Shown piece by piece: positions 1 through 5,977 of a DNA stretch of 8,027 nucleotides. Numbering within the stretch: the stretch's first letter is position 1; the number at the start of each line of letters is the position of its first letter. A model generated the notes under the pieces. That model was given only the letters and a program-made list of their open reading frames with translations, made no database searches and was not told the DNA's origin. Source of the stretch: Candidatus Babeliales bacterium (GTDB taxonomy: Bacteria; Babelota; Babeliae; Babelales; JACPOV01); the NCBI GenBank assembly GCA_020050475.1, contig JAGVKP010000040.1, positions 1 to 8,027 on the forward strand, read 5' to 3'. A program made the position numbers and the translations under genes.

Positions 1-60
1 AAAACTATGCGCCATACTCCAGATTAAAAATCTGTGCCTCAATAAATCGATACAGAAGCA

Positions 61-363
61 ATGCAGGATTTATTAAAAGATATTTTAAACGTTTTAGAAA
101 AGCTTGATATATCGAAAAATTTGAGGCAAGAATTTGCGATGGAGAAAAAAAATCTTGAAGATATGGCTGAGTTAAACAATAAATTGAATCATGTGATACG
201 GCGACTTCAAAAATCAAGCGCAACCAATGACAGGCAAGAGCTTGAAAAAACGCTCATCGACTTGCATTTTCTGTGGTTAAAAGCAGTGTGGCATTTTGAT
301 CAGCTCGATGAATTAACAAGAAAAATTCTTGTTGAGGTCTCTTCGGTTCATATTGATGATTAA
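61..363 (+). CDS. Small helical protein of unknown function (100 aa)
   Basis: I do not recognise this protein. It is 100 residues, rich in Lys, Glu, Leu and Asp, and almost wholly helix-forming. A likely coiled-coil or helical bundle spans about residues 4-60, and a second amphipathic helix spans about 62-95 with two Trp residues near 72-77. There is no signal peptide or membrane segment, so it is probably cytoplasmic. The frame has stops at 25-27 and 43-45, so ATG 61 is the first available start. Only a weak AGAAG precedes it, which leaves the start less certain than for neighbours. Its TAA (361-363) overlaps the stop codon of the convergent M48-like gene. The opposite strand is also open over part of this stretch, but the composition favours the plus strand. 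No function is proposed. Confidence 0.65.
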   Translation: MQDLLKDILNVLEKLDISKNLRQEFAMEKKNLEDMAELNNKLNHVIRRLQKSSATNDRQELEKTLIDLHFLWLKAVWHFDQLDELTRKILVEVSSVHIDD

Positions 364-1181
364 AACTCTTTCTCTAAGTAGCGTATACGCTCATCATAAC
401 TTGGATGTGTGTAATAAAACGATAGGATATAGTCACACACTTTTTGCAGTATCTTTTTAAACCGGAAGCGTGAATAAGGGTCTTCAACGTGCATCTTCAC
501 TTTTTTGAGTAAACTAATCAGCGGTTTGGGATCCCCTACTGATCGGGCTGCAGAAAGATCAGCCTCTTTTTCGATATTGCGAAACAATCGCAAAAGATTT
601 AAAACATACAGTTCGGTACCAAATAGGTAAATACCAAAAACTTTGAAAATTGCCTTTGGATCGGTGTAACGATTAACGAGAAATGCAGATAGTATGTAGC
701 AAGCAGCCCATGTTGTGAACCCATAAAATACCGCAGCAAGAAACTTTTTAGCGATGTCATTTTTTTTAACAACTAAAAGTTGTCGATAGAGCAGTGCTTC
801 TTTTTCTTTTTGATCTAACGCGCTGAACCAGTCTTCGCTCATGTATAAATAGCAATGAGCTTTTCTGCCAAAAAAAATTGAAGGCGCTACAAAGACTTCG
901 GTCCGACCGCAAATGCTTTGTGCGTAATTACTCATTGCTCTTGTTTCGATGCAATAATCGTCCATTTTGAGCTTTGCGATCATATCGGCTACGAGAAGCT
1001 GATTTTCTTGCGAGATTGCTCGATCCCCTAAAGCCTCATATGAGACAAAGTCTGCATAAGAGCGGTACCAATTTCTGACTTGCGAAAGTTTTTTGGTGGG
1101 CTTTCCCAATTCTCGATGATCTTCATAGTGTGCTTGCAAAAAACTGATTGTATACAGAGAGAGTATAAAAAAAATGTGCAT
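360..1181 (-). CDS. M48-like pseudopeptidase lacking the HEXXH zinc motif, membrane-associated
   Basis: This is a 273-residue relative of M48 (HtpX/Ste24-type) zinc peptidases. An N-terminal hydrophobic stretch (residues 1-17) looks like a signal peptide. Residues 94-115 resemble the strand before the M48 active site. The active-site helix EALLYRQLLVVKKND (128-142) aligns without gaps to the family pattern EAxLxHELxHxxxxD, but the zinc His, catalytic Glu and second His are Arg133, Gln134 and Val137. Two membrane-like segments follow (about 146-168 and 179-200), then EKEAD (204-208), matching the usual third-ligand motif, and a C-terminal HPSYDERIRYLE (259-270) matching the family HPxxxxRIxxL signature. 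The fold looks retained while catalysis looks lost, so a binding, regulatory or chaperone role is possible; that is inference. ATG 1181 is preceded by GGTGAG at good spacing, and an in-frame TGA lies just upstream. It starts 16 nt after the preceding minus-strand gene, suggesting an operon. Confidence 0.8.
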   Translation of the reverse strand: MHIFFILSLYTISFLQAHYEDHRELGKPTKKLSQVRNWYRSYADFVSYEALGDRAISQENQLLVADMIAKLKMDDYCIETRAMSNYAQSICGRTEVFVAPSIFFGRKAHCYLYMSEDWFSALDQKEKEALLYRQLLVVKKNDIAKKFLAAVFYGFTTWAACYILSAFLVNRYTDPKAIFKVFGIYLFGTELYVLNLLRLFRNIEKEADLSAARSVGDPKPLISLLKKVKMHVEDPYSRFRFKKILQKVCDYILSFYYTHPSYDERIRYLEKEF

Positions 1182-1197
1182 CCGCGCTCACCATATG

Positions 1198-1689
1198 TTA
1201 AATGTATAATTGAGCCTGATTTATTTTGATACATGAGGATACATAAGCAAGCATCACAGCCAGGAATAACCTCCACAATGTTGAGCAAGAGCCATTGTGC
1301 CGCTGTTCTTTAAGGAAAAGCTCAATAAGCTCTTTCCTCTTGCCACGGTCCGAGCAGTGTCTGCAAACAAACTCAATAAAATCCGACCCGTTTTTTTGTG
1401 TTTGCTCGTCTTTCATGAGTTGATCATAGTTTGGAATAGTTTCTCGTAGAATTTCTTCTTTTTGCATAATACTCATGGCGTCAAAATCGTTCACAAGAAA
1501 TTCAACCCAACCGAAGCCAAGCATCACTGTATACCAAAAAAATAAAATAGATATCGCTAACGGGACGTTTTCTGCTACTCGTACATATGTCGGTTCATAG
1601 TACGAATAGCCATTTGTTGTTTGCGAGCTGCTAATCAAAATCGATGCACAGAGTGCAAAGATGAAACATCGCTTTCTGCCACTATTCAT
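1198..1689 (-). CDS. Small membrane protein of unknown function, upstream partner of the M48-like pseudopeptidase (163 aa)
   Basis: I do not recognise the family. The 163-residue protein has a basic start followed by a hydrophobic core (residues 9-21) and a small-residue region near 20-27, as in a signal peptide or uncleaved anchor. A membrane segment lies at about 43-66. A charged soluble region (68-133) contains a CxxC pair (Cys109, Cys112), and a second hydrophobic segment lies at about 137-155 near the C terminus. The start is very well supported: AAAGGAGG, close to the ideal Shine-Dalgarno sequence, lies eight nt before ATG 1689. It is the first gene of a two-gene minus-strand unit with the M48-like pseudopeptidase 16 nt downstream, so the two proteins may act together in the envelope. 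A physical complex is inference. Confidence 0.8.
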   Translation of the reverse strand: MNSGRKRCFIFALCASILISSSQTTNGYSYYEPTYVRVAENVPLAISILFFWYTVMLGFGWVEFLVNDFDAMSIMQKEEILRETIPNYDQLMKDEQTQKNGSDFIEFVCRHCSDRGKRKELIELFLKEQRHNGSCSTLWRLFLAVMLAYVSSCIKINQAQLYI

Positions 1690-1697
1690 AGGTGCTT

Positions 1698-1705
1698 CCT
1701 CCTTT
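1698..1705 (-). promoter_or_regulatory. Near-perfect Shine-Dalgarno sequence
   Basis: Read on the minus strand this is AAAGGAGG, ending eight nt before the ATG at 1689. It is the strongest ribosome binding site in the window and fixes the start of the 163-residue membrane protein. Confidence 0.85.
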
Positions 1706-1878
1706 ATAGATGCTAGTACTTTGATGAAATCGGATTTTTGGCGTTTGATTTTTTCATCAGAATTCCTTCTTGCTGATTACGTACGTTTGCTTAATCGCCC
1801 TTAGTGTGACGAATTTCGGCAATTATGCAATCTTGAACATTTTTTTGCTGCGAGGGTGCTGATCAAAATTGCGGGTGA

Positions 1879-1887
1879 TGGTATAGT
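1879..1887 (+). promoter_or_regulatory. Candidate extended -10 promoter element (TGGTATAGT)
   Basis: TGGTATAGT matches the TGnTATAAT extended -10 consensus at all but one base. No good -35 hexamer is seen at 17 nt upstream, which extended -10 promoters tolerate. Transcription would start near 1894, giving a leader of about 30 nt before ATG 1925. If correct, the GTG at 1856 cannot be the start. Confidence 0.4.
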
Positions 1888-1924
1888 ATTTCGCATAGCC
1901 CGACAAATAATGTGGGAGATCATT

Positions 1925-2362
1925 ATGTATGCAAAAAAAATATTAGTAGGTATTGCTTTCTTAATTGGTTTGCAATCAAATAGTTATGCGGTGCACCATA
2001 AACCAAGCATGGCGCCTCAAATTGGATTAGCGATTATCGCGGCAAGCTTGGGGCTCATTGGGCACGGCTGCTTTAATCTTCCTGAAGCAAAAAGACGCTT
2101 AGAATGGTGGGAGCGCAAACTGATTCCTGATTTTGAAGAGCGAATGGCGTATGCCGAGGCCTATGCGACCGCCTACAACCGCTACGCATCGTTTGACACG
2201 ACCTACTATGTTTCTCAGCCGTTTTTTTACTTGAATAACTGCCAAACGTTTGATGACGCGCACAAGCTGCTCAATTTATTTGAGTATCGCCAGCGATTGG
2301 TAGCTGAAATTCTTGCAGGCATGATTGGTCTTGGCATTTTTGCATTCTTTCAATGGCTTTGA
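1925..2362 (+). CDS. Small secreted/membrane protein of unknown function (145 aa)
   Basis: I do not recognise the family. An in-frame GTG at 1856 would give 168 residues, but I choose ATG 1925. It has GGGAG six nt upstream, it begins with a clear signal peptide (MYAKK, then a hydrophobic core, ending SYA near residue 22), and a candidate -10 element lies between the two starts. The mature protein has a glycine/alanine-rich hydrophobic segment (about 31-50), a soluble part rich in aromatic residues (52-122, with Trp61-Trp62 and many Tyr), and a C-terminal hydrophobic segment (125-144) ending FFQWL. The topology, though not obviously the sequence, resembles that of the 163-residue protein encoded divergently. 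Its TGA lies three nt before the next ATG, so the two are almost certainly co-transcribed and translationally coupled. Confidence 0.75.
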   Translation: MYAKKILVGIAFLIGLQSNSYAVHHKPSMAPQIGLAIIAASLGLIGHGCFNLPEAKRRLEWWERKLIPDFEERMAYAEAYATAYNRYASFDTTYYVSQPFFYLNNCQTFDDAHKLLNLFEYRQRLVAEILAGMIGLGIFAFFQWL

Positions 2363-2365
2363 ACA

Positions 2366-3295
2366 ATGGCGCAGATCATGCTGGCGCGAGTACGTTGTAT
2401 CTTTCTGATTGCGATGCTTGCTGCATCATCGGTGCTGCCTTCATGGCAGTATAACGTCATCTTTTTGCCTCATGGTGTCGTTGCGCATGAGCAGCTGCAT
2501 CGCGGACTCGTTGACTGGTGTACAAATACTATCGGCGCATTTGTGACACTTGGTGGTCATACACACATCTACGGCAATAGTGACGCGTCCTCTATTTTAC
2601 GCCTTACGTTCCATCCTCCTTCCTCAATGAGCAAACAAGAGGTCGAACGGCATGAAGCGCGCATGGCTCAACAAGAAGCGCTCATTGAAAACTATCGCCA
2701 AGAAGGAAGATTGTATGAGCTGGAGCGCCAAGTGATGCGCTTTGTCAGGATGATTCAGGATCTTACCAGATCTGATGTAGATGGCGTGTGGGCGCGAGTG
2801 CGCTGTTTTTTGGTGGATGCACCGCTCCCGGTCGTGCAGTATTATTTTGAAGAGTTTAAGTCCGCTATTGCTTATTATGCAGCCAATAATGATGGCAGTG
2901 TTAAAATTCATCTTTCAAAGCGAGATGAATATCATCTTGCCGTTTTGGCTGAATGGTTAATACGTAAAGGCTTTGGCCAGCAAGCAGCCGCAACGTTTTG
3001 CGGGCAAGCGCTCGAGCGAGAGGTGCCCGGATTTGTATACCTGAGCCGCCCTGATTTATATGCACCTGCTGCATATCGCTTTTTTGAACATATTCTGAAG
3101 TGCGTTATTTTCAATTTTGCTTCCTATGTGCCGGAAAAGATTATGGCACATCCGTTTAATCAGCTTTTAATGCACTTGGAAGATGCGCGCGATAAGAGTT
3201 CTTATCCGTATCTGGTGGCCCAGATTAATCAATTTCAGGGTGCGGATGAACAGCATAAGATTCTTCGGCAGCGGTATGCCCAGTGGTTGGCCTGA
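2366..3295 (+). CDS. Secreted protein of unknown function with an HEXXH-like motif (309 aa)
   Basis: The family is not recognised. The first 26 residues contain a basic stretch and a hydrophobic core (about 11-24), consistent with a signal peptide. No later membrane segment is seen, so the protein is probably periplasmic or exported. Directly after the signal comes HGVVAHEQLHRG (36-47), which contains HEXXH (His41, Glu42, His45) in a hydrophobic setting typical of zinc peptidases, followed by a second His pair (His65, His67). The remainder is helical: a charged segment rich in Glu, Arg and Gln (88-125), then aromatic-rich helices to the C terminus. I could not identify a convincing third zinc ligand or a family signature, so peptidase activity is only a possibility. 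ATG 2366 follows the upstream stop by three nt. An alternative ATG at 2378 would trim four residues. Neither has a strong ribosome binding site, consistent with coupling to the upstream gene. Confidence 0.75.
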   Translation: MAQIMLARVRCIFLIAMLAASSVLPSWQYNVIFLPHGVVAHEQLHRGLVDWCTNTIGAFVTLGGHTHIYGNSDASSILRLTFHPPSSMSKQEVERHEARMAQQEALIENYRQEGRLYELERQVMRFVRMIQDLTRSDVDGVWARVRCFLVDAPLPVVQYYFEEFKSAIAYYAANNDGSVKIHLSKRDEYHLAVLAEWLIRKGFGQQAAATFCGQALEREVPGFVYLSRPDLYAPAAYRFFEHILKCVIFNFASYVPEKIMAHPFNQLLMHLEDARDKSSYPYLVAQINQFQGADEQHKILRQRYAQWLA

Positions 3296-3424
3296 TAAAA
3301 GCAGTAGGGCAGACCTTTTGATGAATTATGGGCTTGCATTTTTCTCGTTAAATGGTTACCGTTGATCGTATGAAGAAAATCCCATTTGACCATTCAATTT
3401 TCTCTTTTTCTTTTCTTTTCCTGC

Positions 3425-3455
3425 TGCGAGCATAGCTCGCATAGTATCCTTTTTT
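3425..3455 (+). terminator. Candidate Rho-independent terminator after the 309-aa gene
   Basis: TGCGAGC-ATA-GCTCGCA forms a 7-bp GC-rich stem (3425-3441) with a 3-nt loop. A T-run lies at 3450-3455, but it starts eight nt after the stem, further than ideal. Its place downstream of the two-gene plus-strand unit fits a terminator. Confidence 0.45.
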
Positions 3456-3486
3456 CATTCCCTTTTTTTGTTCGTATTTTTTAGAG

Positions 3487-3517
3487 GCGTCTTGAAATAG
3501 ACGCATAGTTTTATTTT
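3487..3517 (+). terminator. Second hairpin with T-rich tail just before the M48 start
   Basis: GCGTCT (3487-3492) pairs with AGACGC (3499-3504) around a 6-nt loop, followed by TTTTATTTT at 3509-3517. It lies only a few nt before the AAGGAA ribosome binding site of the M48 gene. It may be a backup terminator for the upstream unit or a structure in the M48 leader. Confidence 0.35.
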
Positions 3518-3529
3518 CCGAAGGAATAT

Positions 3530-4396
3530 ATGAAATTTTTCGATTTGATGGTGCTTGCTATGAGTACGATGCAGTTTATTGTCCCCGTGAGTTCCCTTGG
3601 ATTGCACCATGATAAAAAAGAGATGACGCGGTCATTTATTGATGAACTTAAGCAGGAGCGGGTTGAAGTACCGTATGAAATCAAACAGGATTTTCAGCTT
3701 GTGCTTGATACGTATAAAAAGCAAGGTTGGTTACCAGATGATTTTAAGGCGGAACCTCTTTTGATGAATAAAAATGATAAACGAGAATTTAAAAAGCGAG
3801 GCTCGAATCCAAAAGGGAATATGGCATTGGTTACTGATCAGTTTCATCCCGCTGCGGTGGTGATTGTTCATCCAGATTTTTCCAAGCGGTTTACGAGTAC
3901 TGAGCGACAGGCTGTTTTTGGTCATGAGCTTGGGCATGCGGTGCTTCATTTGAATCCTACGATTGATCCGCAATGGTATGTGCAAAATGCCTTGATTGCA
4001 AAGTATACGATTGCTTGTGGCGGGCCGTTTGCCCTTTTGGCTGCTTGCACTCATTTAATAAGCAGTAAAAAGGTGAGTGTACGAGCCCAGCGCACTACGG
4101 GTGCATTAGCCGTTGTCACGGGCCTTGCATGGGGGGCAGAATTTTTCGGTAAGCCAGCGTTTGTACGATTTGTATTTGGTCGTGAGCGGATACAGGCAGA
4201 TTATCAGTTGCCGCATAAAGCGACGGAGCTTGTCTGTGATGTATTAAGCGTGAAGATAAATAAAAGAGCAGATGGGATGCTTGGGGTTATAAGCAAGTGG
4301 AAAGAGTTACATCATGGCAAACACTCTCCATCACATCCATCGCCTGAAACGCGAGCGCGCGTTATTTCTTTTGCAAAGCAATTGTTAAAAACGTGA
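3530..4396 (+). CDS. M48-family zinc metallopeptidase, exported/membrane-anchored
   Basis: This 288-residue protein starts with a signal-like hydrophobic segment (about 1-23). Zinc-site residues are intact: HELGH at 132-136 (His132 and His136 as ligands, Glu133 catalytic) in the context ERQAVFGHELGHAVLH, and ELVCD at 233-237 supplying the likely third ligand, Glu233. Between them are two hydrophobic segments (about 154-177 and 190-206), the membrane-hairpin arrangement common in M48 proteins. HPSPETRAR (269-277) is the C-terminal M48 signature. It probably cleaves proteins at or outside the cytoplasmic membrane, perhaps in envelope quality control; the substrate is unknown. ATG 3530 has AAGGAA just upstream. 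It shares domain order with the minus-strand pseudopeptidase at 360-1181, but here the active site is complete. It stands as a single gene between hairpins on both sides. Confidence 0.88.
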   Translation: MKFFDLMVLAMSTMQFIVPVSSLGLHHDKKEMTRSFIDELKQERVEVPYEIKQDFQLVLDTYKKQGWLPDDFKAEPLLMNKNDKREFKKRGSNPKGNMALVTDQFHPAAVVIVHPDFSKRFTSTERQAVFGHELGHAVLHLNPTIDPQWYVQNALIAKYTIACGGPFALLAACTHLISSKKVSVRAQRTTGALAVVTGLAWGAEFFGKPAFVRFVFGRERIQADYQLPHKATELVCDVLSVKINKRADGMLGVISKWKELHHGKHSPSHPSPETRARVISFAKQLLKT

Positions 4397-4407
4397 CGAG
4401 CTTTCAT

Positions 4408-4429
4408 AAACGGTATTTTAAAACCGTTT
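4408..4429 (+). terminator. Hairpin after the M48 gene, weak terminator candidate
   Basis: AAACGGT (4408-4414) pairs with ACCGTTT (4423-4429) around an 8-nt AT-only loop, 11 nt after the M48 stop codon. Only three Ts follow directly, and they belong to the stem, so termination efficiency is doubtful. Confidence 0.35.
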
Positions 4430-4520
4430 CGTTGCTCCGCATTCATGAGTGTGCTACGGTTCAAAGCAAAAGTGAGGAGCGTTGTAGTAAAAAGCCTTTT
4501 AACACAGTAAGGAAACAAGT

Positions 4521-5927
4521 ATGCCATCAGAGCGTATTTACGTGTTAGATACGAATGTATTGCTGCATGATCCAGAATCGATATTTAATTTTAAAGGGGC
4601 ACTGGTCGGGATACCGGTGCTCGTTTTGGAAGAGCTTGATAAATTTAAAGGGGAAAGTACTGATCGTGGCTATAATTCACGTTCAGTGATCCGTCATCTT
4701 GATAGCTTGCGAGCGCGCGGTTCACTGCGCGACGGCGTCGAGCTTGATAATGGCGGTGTGCTGCGTATTTTATTTGCACCGGAAAAGAAAGTCACAATAC
4801 CGCCATCACTGACGCTTACCATCGTCGATAATCTGATTTTATTGACGATTCTTGGCCTCAAGCAGATGGGCTATGATGTCCAGTTTATTTCAAAAGATTT
4901 AAATGCGCGCGTCAAAGCAGATGTGCTCGGTATCTCTGCGCAGGATTATCTGAAAGGGTATATTACGCCGGAGACATTCTATAAAGGTTGGACGCATTTT
5001 AAGGTACCGTCTGTCTCACTCAAAAAAGATATGCCAGTTGAGCTGCAAGAGATTATTGAGCACCATCATTTAATCGTGAATGAATTTGTCGTTTTAGAAA
5101 GTAATAATAACCCGTTTAACTATAAACTGTTTCGCTATCTAGGTAATAAAGAGTTTAAGCAGGTATCAATGCCTAATCTGACCTGGCCACTGGAAGCGCG
5201 CAATATCCAGCAGATTATGGCGCTTGATCTTTTATTTGATGAGCGCGTACAGCTGGTTACGCTCCTCGGACCGGCCGGTACGGGAAAAACGTTTTTAGCA
5301 CTTCTTGCCGGTTTGTATCAAGTGCTTGCCATGCAAAAATATGAAAAGATGCTCGTTTCGCGGCCAGTTATTCCGCTTGGCCCCGATATTGGCTATCTAC
5401 CGGGTACTATTCAGGAAAAGTTACACAGCTGGATGCAGCCGATCTACGATAATATGGATTTTATCGCGCATACGGTCAATCGTGGTCGCCAACAAGACGG
5501 ATATGAGCATGATATGCCGGTCTATGCTGGTCGGCGTGCCGAAAAGCAGCAGCACAAACAAAAGAAGAAATTTGAGCAGCATGGCAAGATTGCAACGCTT
5601 GATCATTTGATGAAAGAGGGAAAAATAAGCCTTGAAGCGATTACCTATATGCGCGGCCGCTCAATTCCGTATCAGTATATTTTGATTGATGAGGTACAGA
5701 ACCTGACGCCGCATGAAGTAAAAACGCTCATTAGTCGCGTCGGCGAAGGAAGTAAGATTGTACTTGCTGGGGATCCGTATCAGATTGATTCGCCGTACCT
5801 TGATTTTAGTTCAAACGGTATCGTAGTCGGTACGAATAAATTTAAAGGACAGTCTCTTTTTGGTACCGTATTCTTGCACAGTAGCGAACGCAGCCTATTA
5901 AGTCGCCTTGTGAGTGAAATTTGGTAA
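4521..5927 (+). CDS. phoH2: PIN domain-PhoH ATPase fusion (PhoH2-type RNase/helicase)
   Basis: The 468-residue protein joins an N-terminal PIN nuclease domain (about 5-140) to a C-terminal PhoH P-loop ATPase (about 222-466). PIN features are the start YVLDTNVLLHDP with Asp10, EELDKFK with Glu38, DN at 103-104 and SKDLNARVKADVLG with Asp126 and Asp134, together giving the acidic metal-binding set. The ATPase has Walker A GPAGTGKT (250-257), the PhoH block RPVIPLGPDIGYLPG (281-295), TYMRGRSIP (375-383), Walker B ILIDEVQN (387-394) and GDPYQID (417-423). Family members couple ATP-driven RNA unwinding to ribonuclease cleavage; cytoplasmic action is expected. A Lys/Gln/Arg-rich stretch (about 319-356) between the PhoH block and TYMRGRS appears longer than I recall in typical homologues. 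ATG 4521 is preceded by TAAGGAA at about six nt. The symbol follows the PIN-PhoH family name. Confidence 0.93.
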   Translation: MPSERIYVLDTNVLLHDPESIFNFKGALVGIPVLVLEELDKFKGESTDRGYNSRSVIRHLDSLRARGSLRDGVELDNGGVLRILFAPEKKVTIPPSLTLTIVDNLILLTILGLKQMGYDVQFISKDLNARVKADVLGISAQDYLKGYITPETFYKGWTHFKVPSVSLKKDMPVELQEIIEHHHLIVNEFVVLESNNNPFNYKLFRYLGNKEFKQVSMPNLTWPLEARNIQQIMALDLLFDERVQLVTLLGPAGTGKTFLALLAGLYQVLAMQKYEKMLVSRPVIPLGPDIGYLPGTIQEKLHSWMQPIYDNMDFIAHTVNRGRQQDGYEHDMPVYAGRRAEKQQHKQKKKFEQHGKIATLDHLMKEGKISLEAITYMRGRSIPYQYILIDEVQNLTPHEVKTLISRVGEGSKIVLAGDPYQIDSPYLDFSSNGIVVGTNKFKGQSLFGTVFLHSSERSLLSRLVSEIW

Positions 5928-5930
5928 ACT
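5922..5930 (+). promoter_or_regulatory. Candidate extended -10 element before the first RING gene (TGGTAAACT)
   Basis: TGGTAAACT overlaps the last codons of the PIN-PhoH gene and resembles TGnTATAAT at four of six -10 positions plus the TG. No good -35 is seen. It lies 47 nt before ATG 5978 and closely resembles the element before the 7416 gene (TGGTACACT), which raises its plausibility. Confidence 0.3.
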
Positions 5931-5977
5931 AGCCATAAGTCTTTCACAAGCAGTACTAAAAAAGGTGGATTGCGATC

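Larger units (their letters stand above)
1690..1924. promoter_or_regulatory. Divergent intergenic region between the two membrane-protein/peptidase-like pairs
   Basis: This 235-bp gap separates two outward-facing gene pairs and must supply their promoters. Visible in it are the strong minus-strand Shine-Dalgarno sequence at 1698-1705, an 8-bp inverted repeat TGATGAAA / TTTCATCA (1722-1729 and 1752-1759, 22-nt loop), and a plus-strand extended -10 element at 1879-1887. The inverted repeat could be an operator, but nothing proves that. No clear minus-strand promoter stood out. The plus-strand frame from a GTG at 1856 is open through here, but I treat it as non-coding upstream of ATG 1925. Confidence 0.45.
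3296..3529. other. Intergenic gap: pyrimidine tracts and two hairpins, no gene seen
   Basis: This 234-bp stretch has no convincing coding frame. The frame open over its first 70 bases is a shadow of the preceding gene. It contains an all-pyrimidine run (3398-3422), two stem-loops listed separately, and further T-rich tracts up to the ribosome binding site AAGGAA at 3521-3526 of the M48 gene. No convincing -35/-10 pair was found, although a promoter for the M48 gene is expected here. Confidence 0.4.

Noticed and set aside
1..107. Possible 3' end of an upstream plus-strand gene at the left edge (all three plus frames are open from the edge, ending at 27, 76 or 107).
   Set aside because: The tails are too short to choose between the frames, and none has a recognisable end. 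The longest would overlap the 61-363 gene by 47 nt.
5..223. Minus-strand open frame of 72 codons opposite the 100-aa gene.
   Set aside because: It has no good ribosome binding site and mirrors the helical, Lys/Glu-rich plus-strand gene. I treat it as a shadow.
1856..1924. GTG-initiated extension of the 145-aa membrane protein by 23 residues.
   Set aside because: It would bury a clear signal peptide inside the protein, lacks a better ribosome binding site, and spans a candidate promoter element.
5305..5610. Plus-strand open frame of 101 codons inside the PIN-PhoH gene in another frame.
   Set aside because: It overlaps conserved ATPase motifs, has no supported start, and its Cys/Ile/Arg-rich product is not protein-like.
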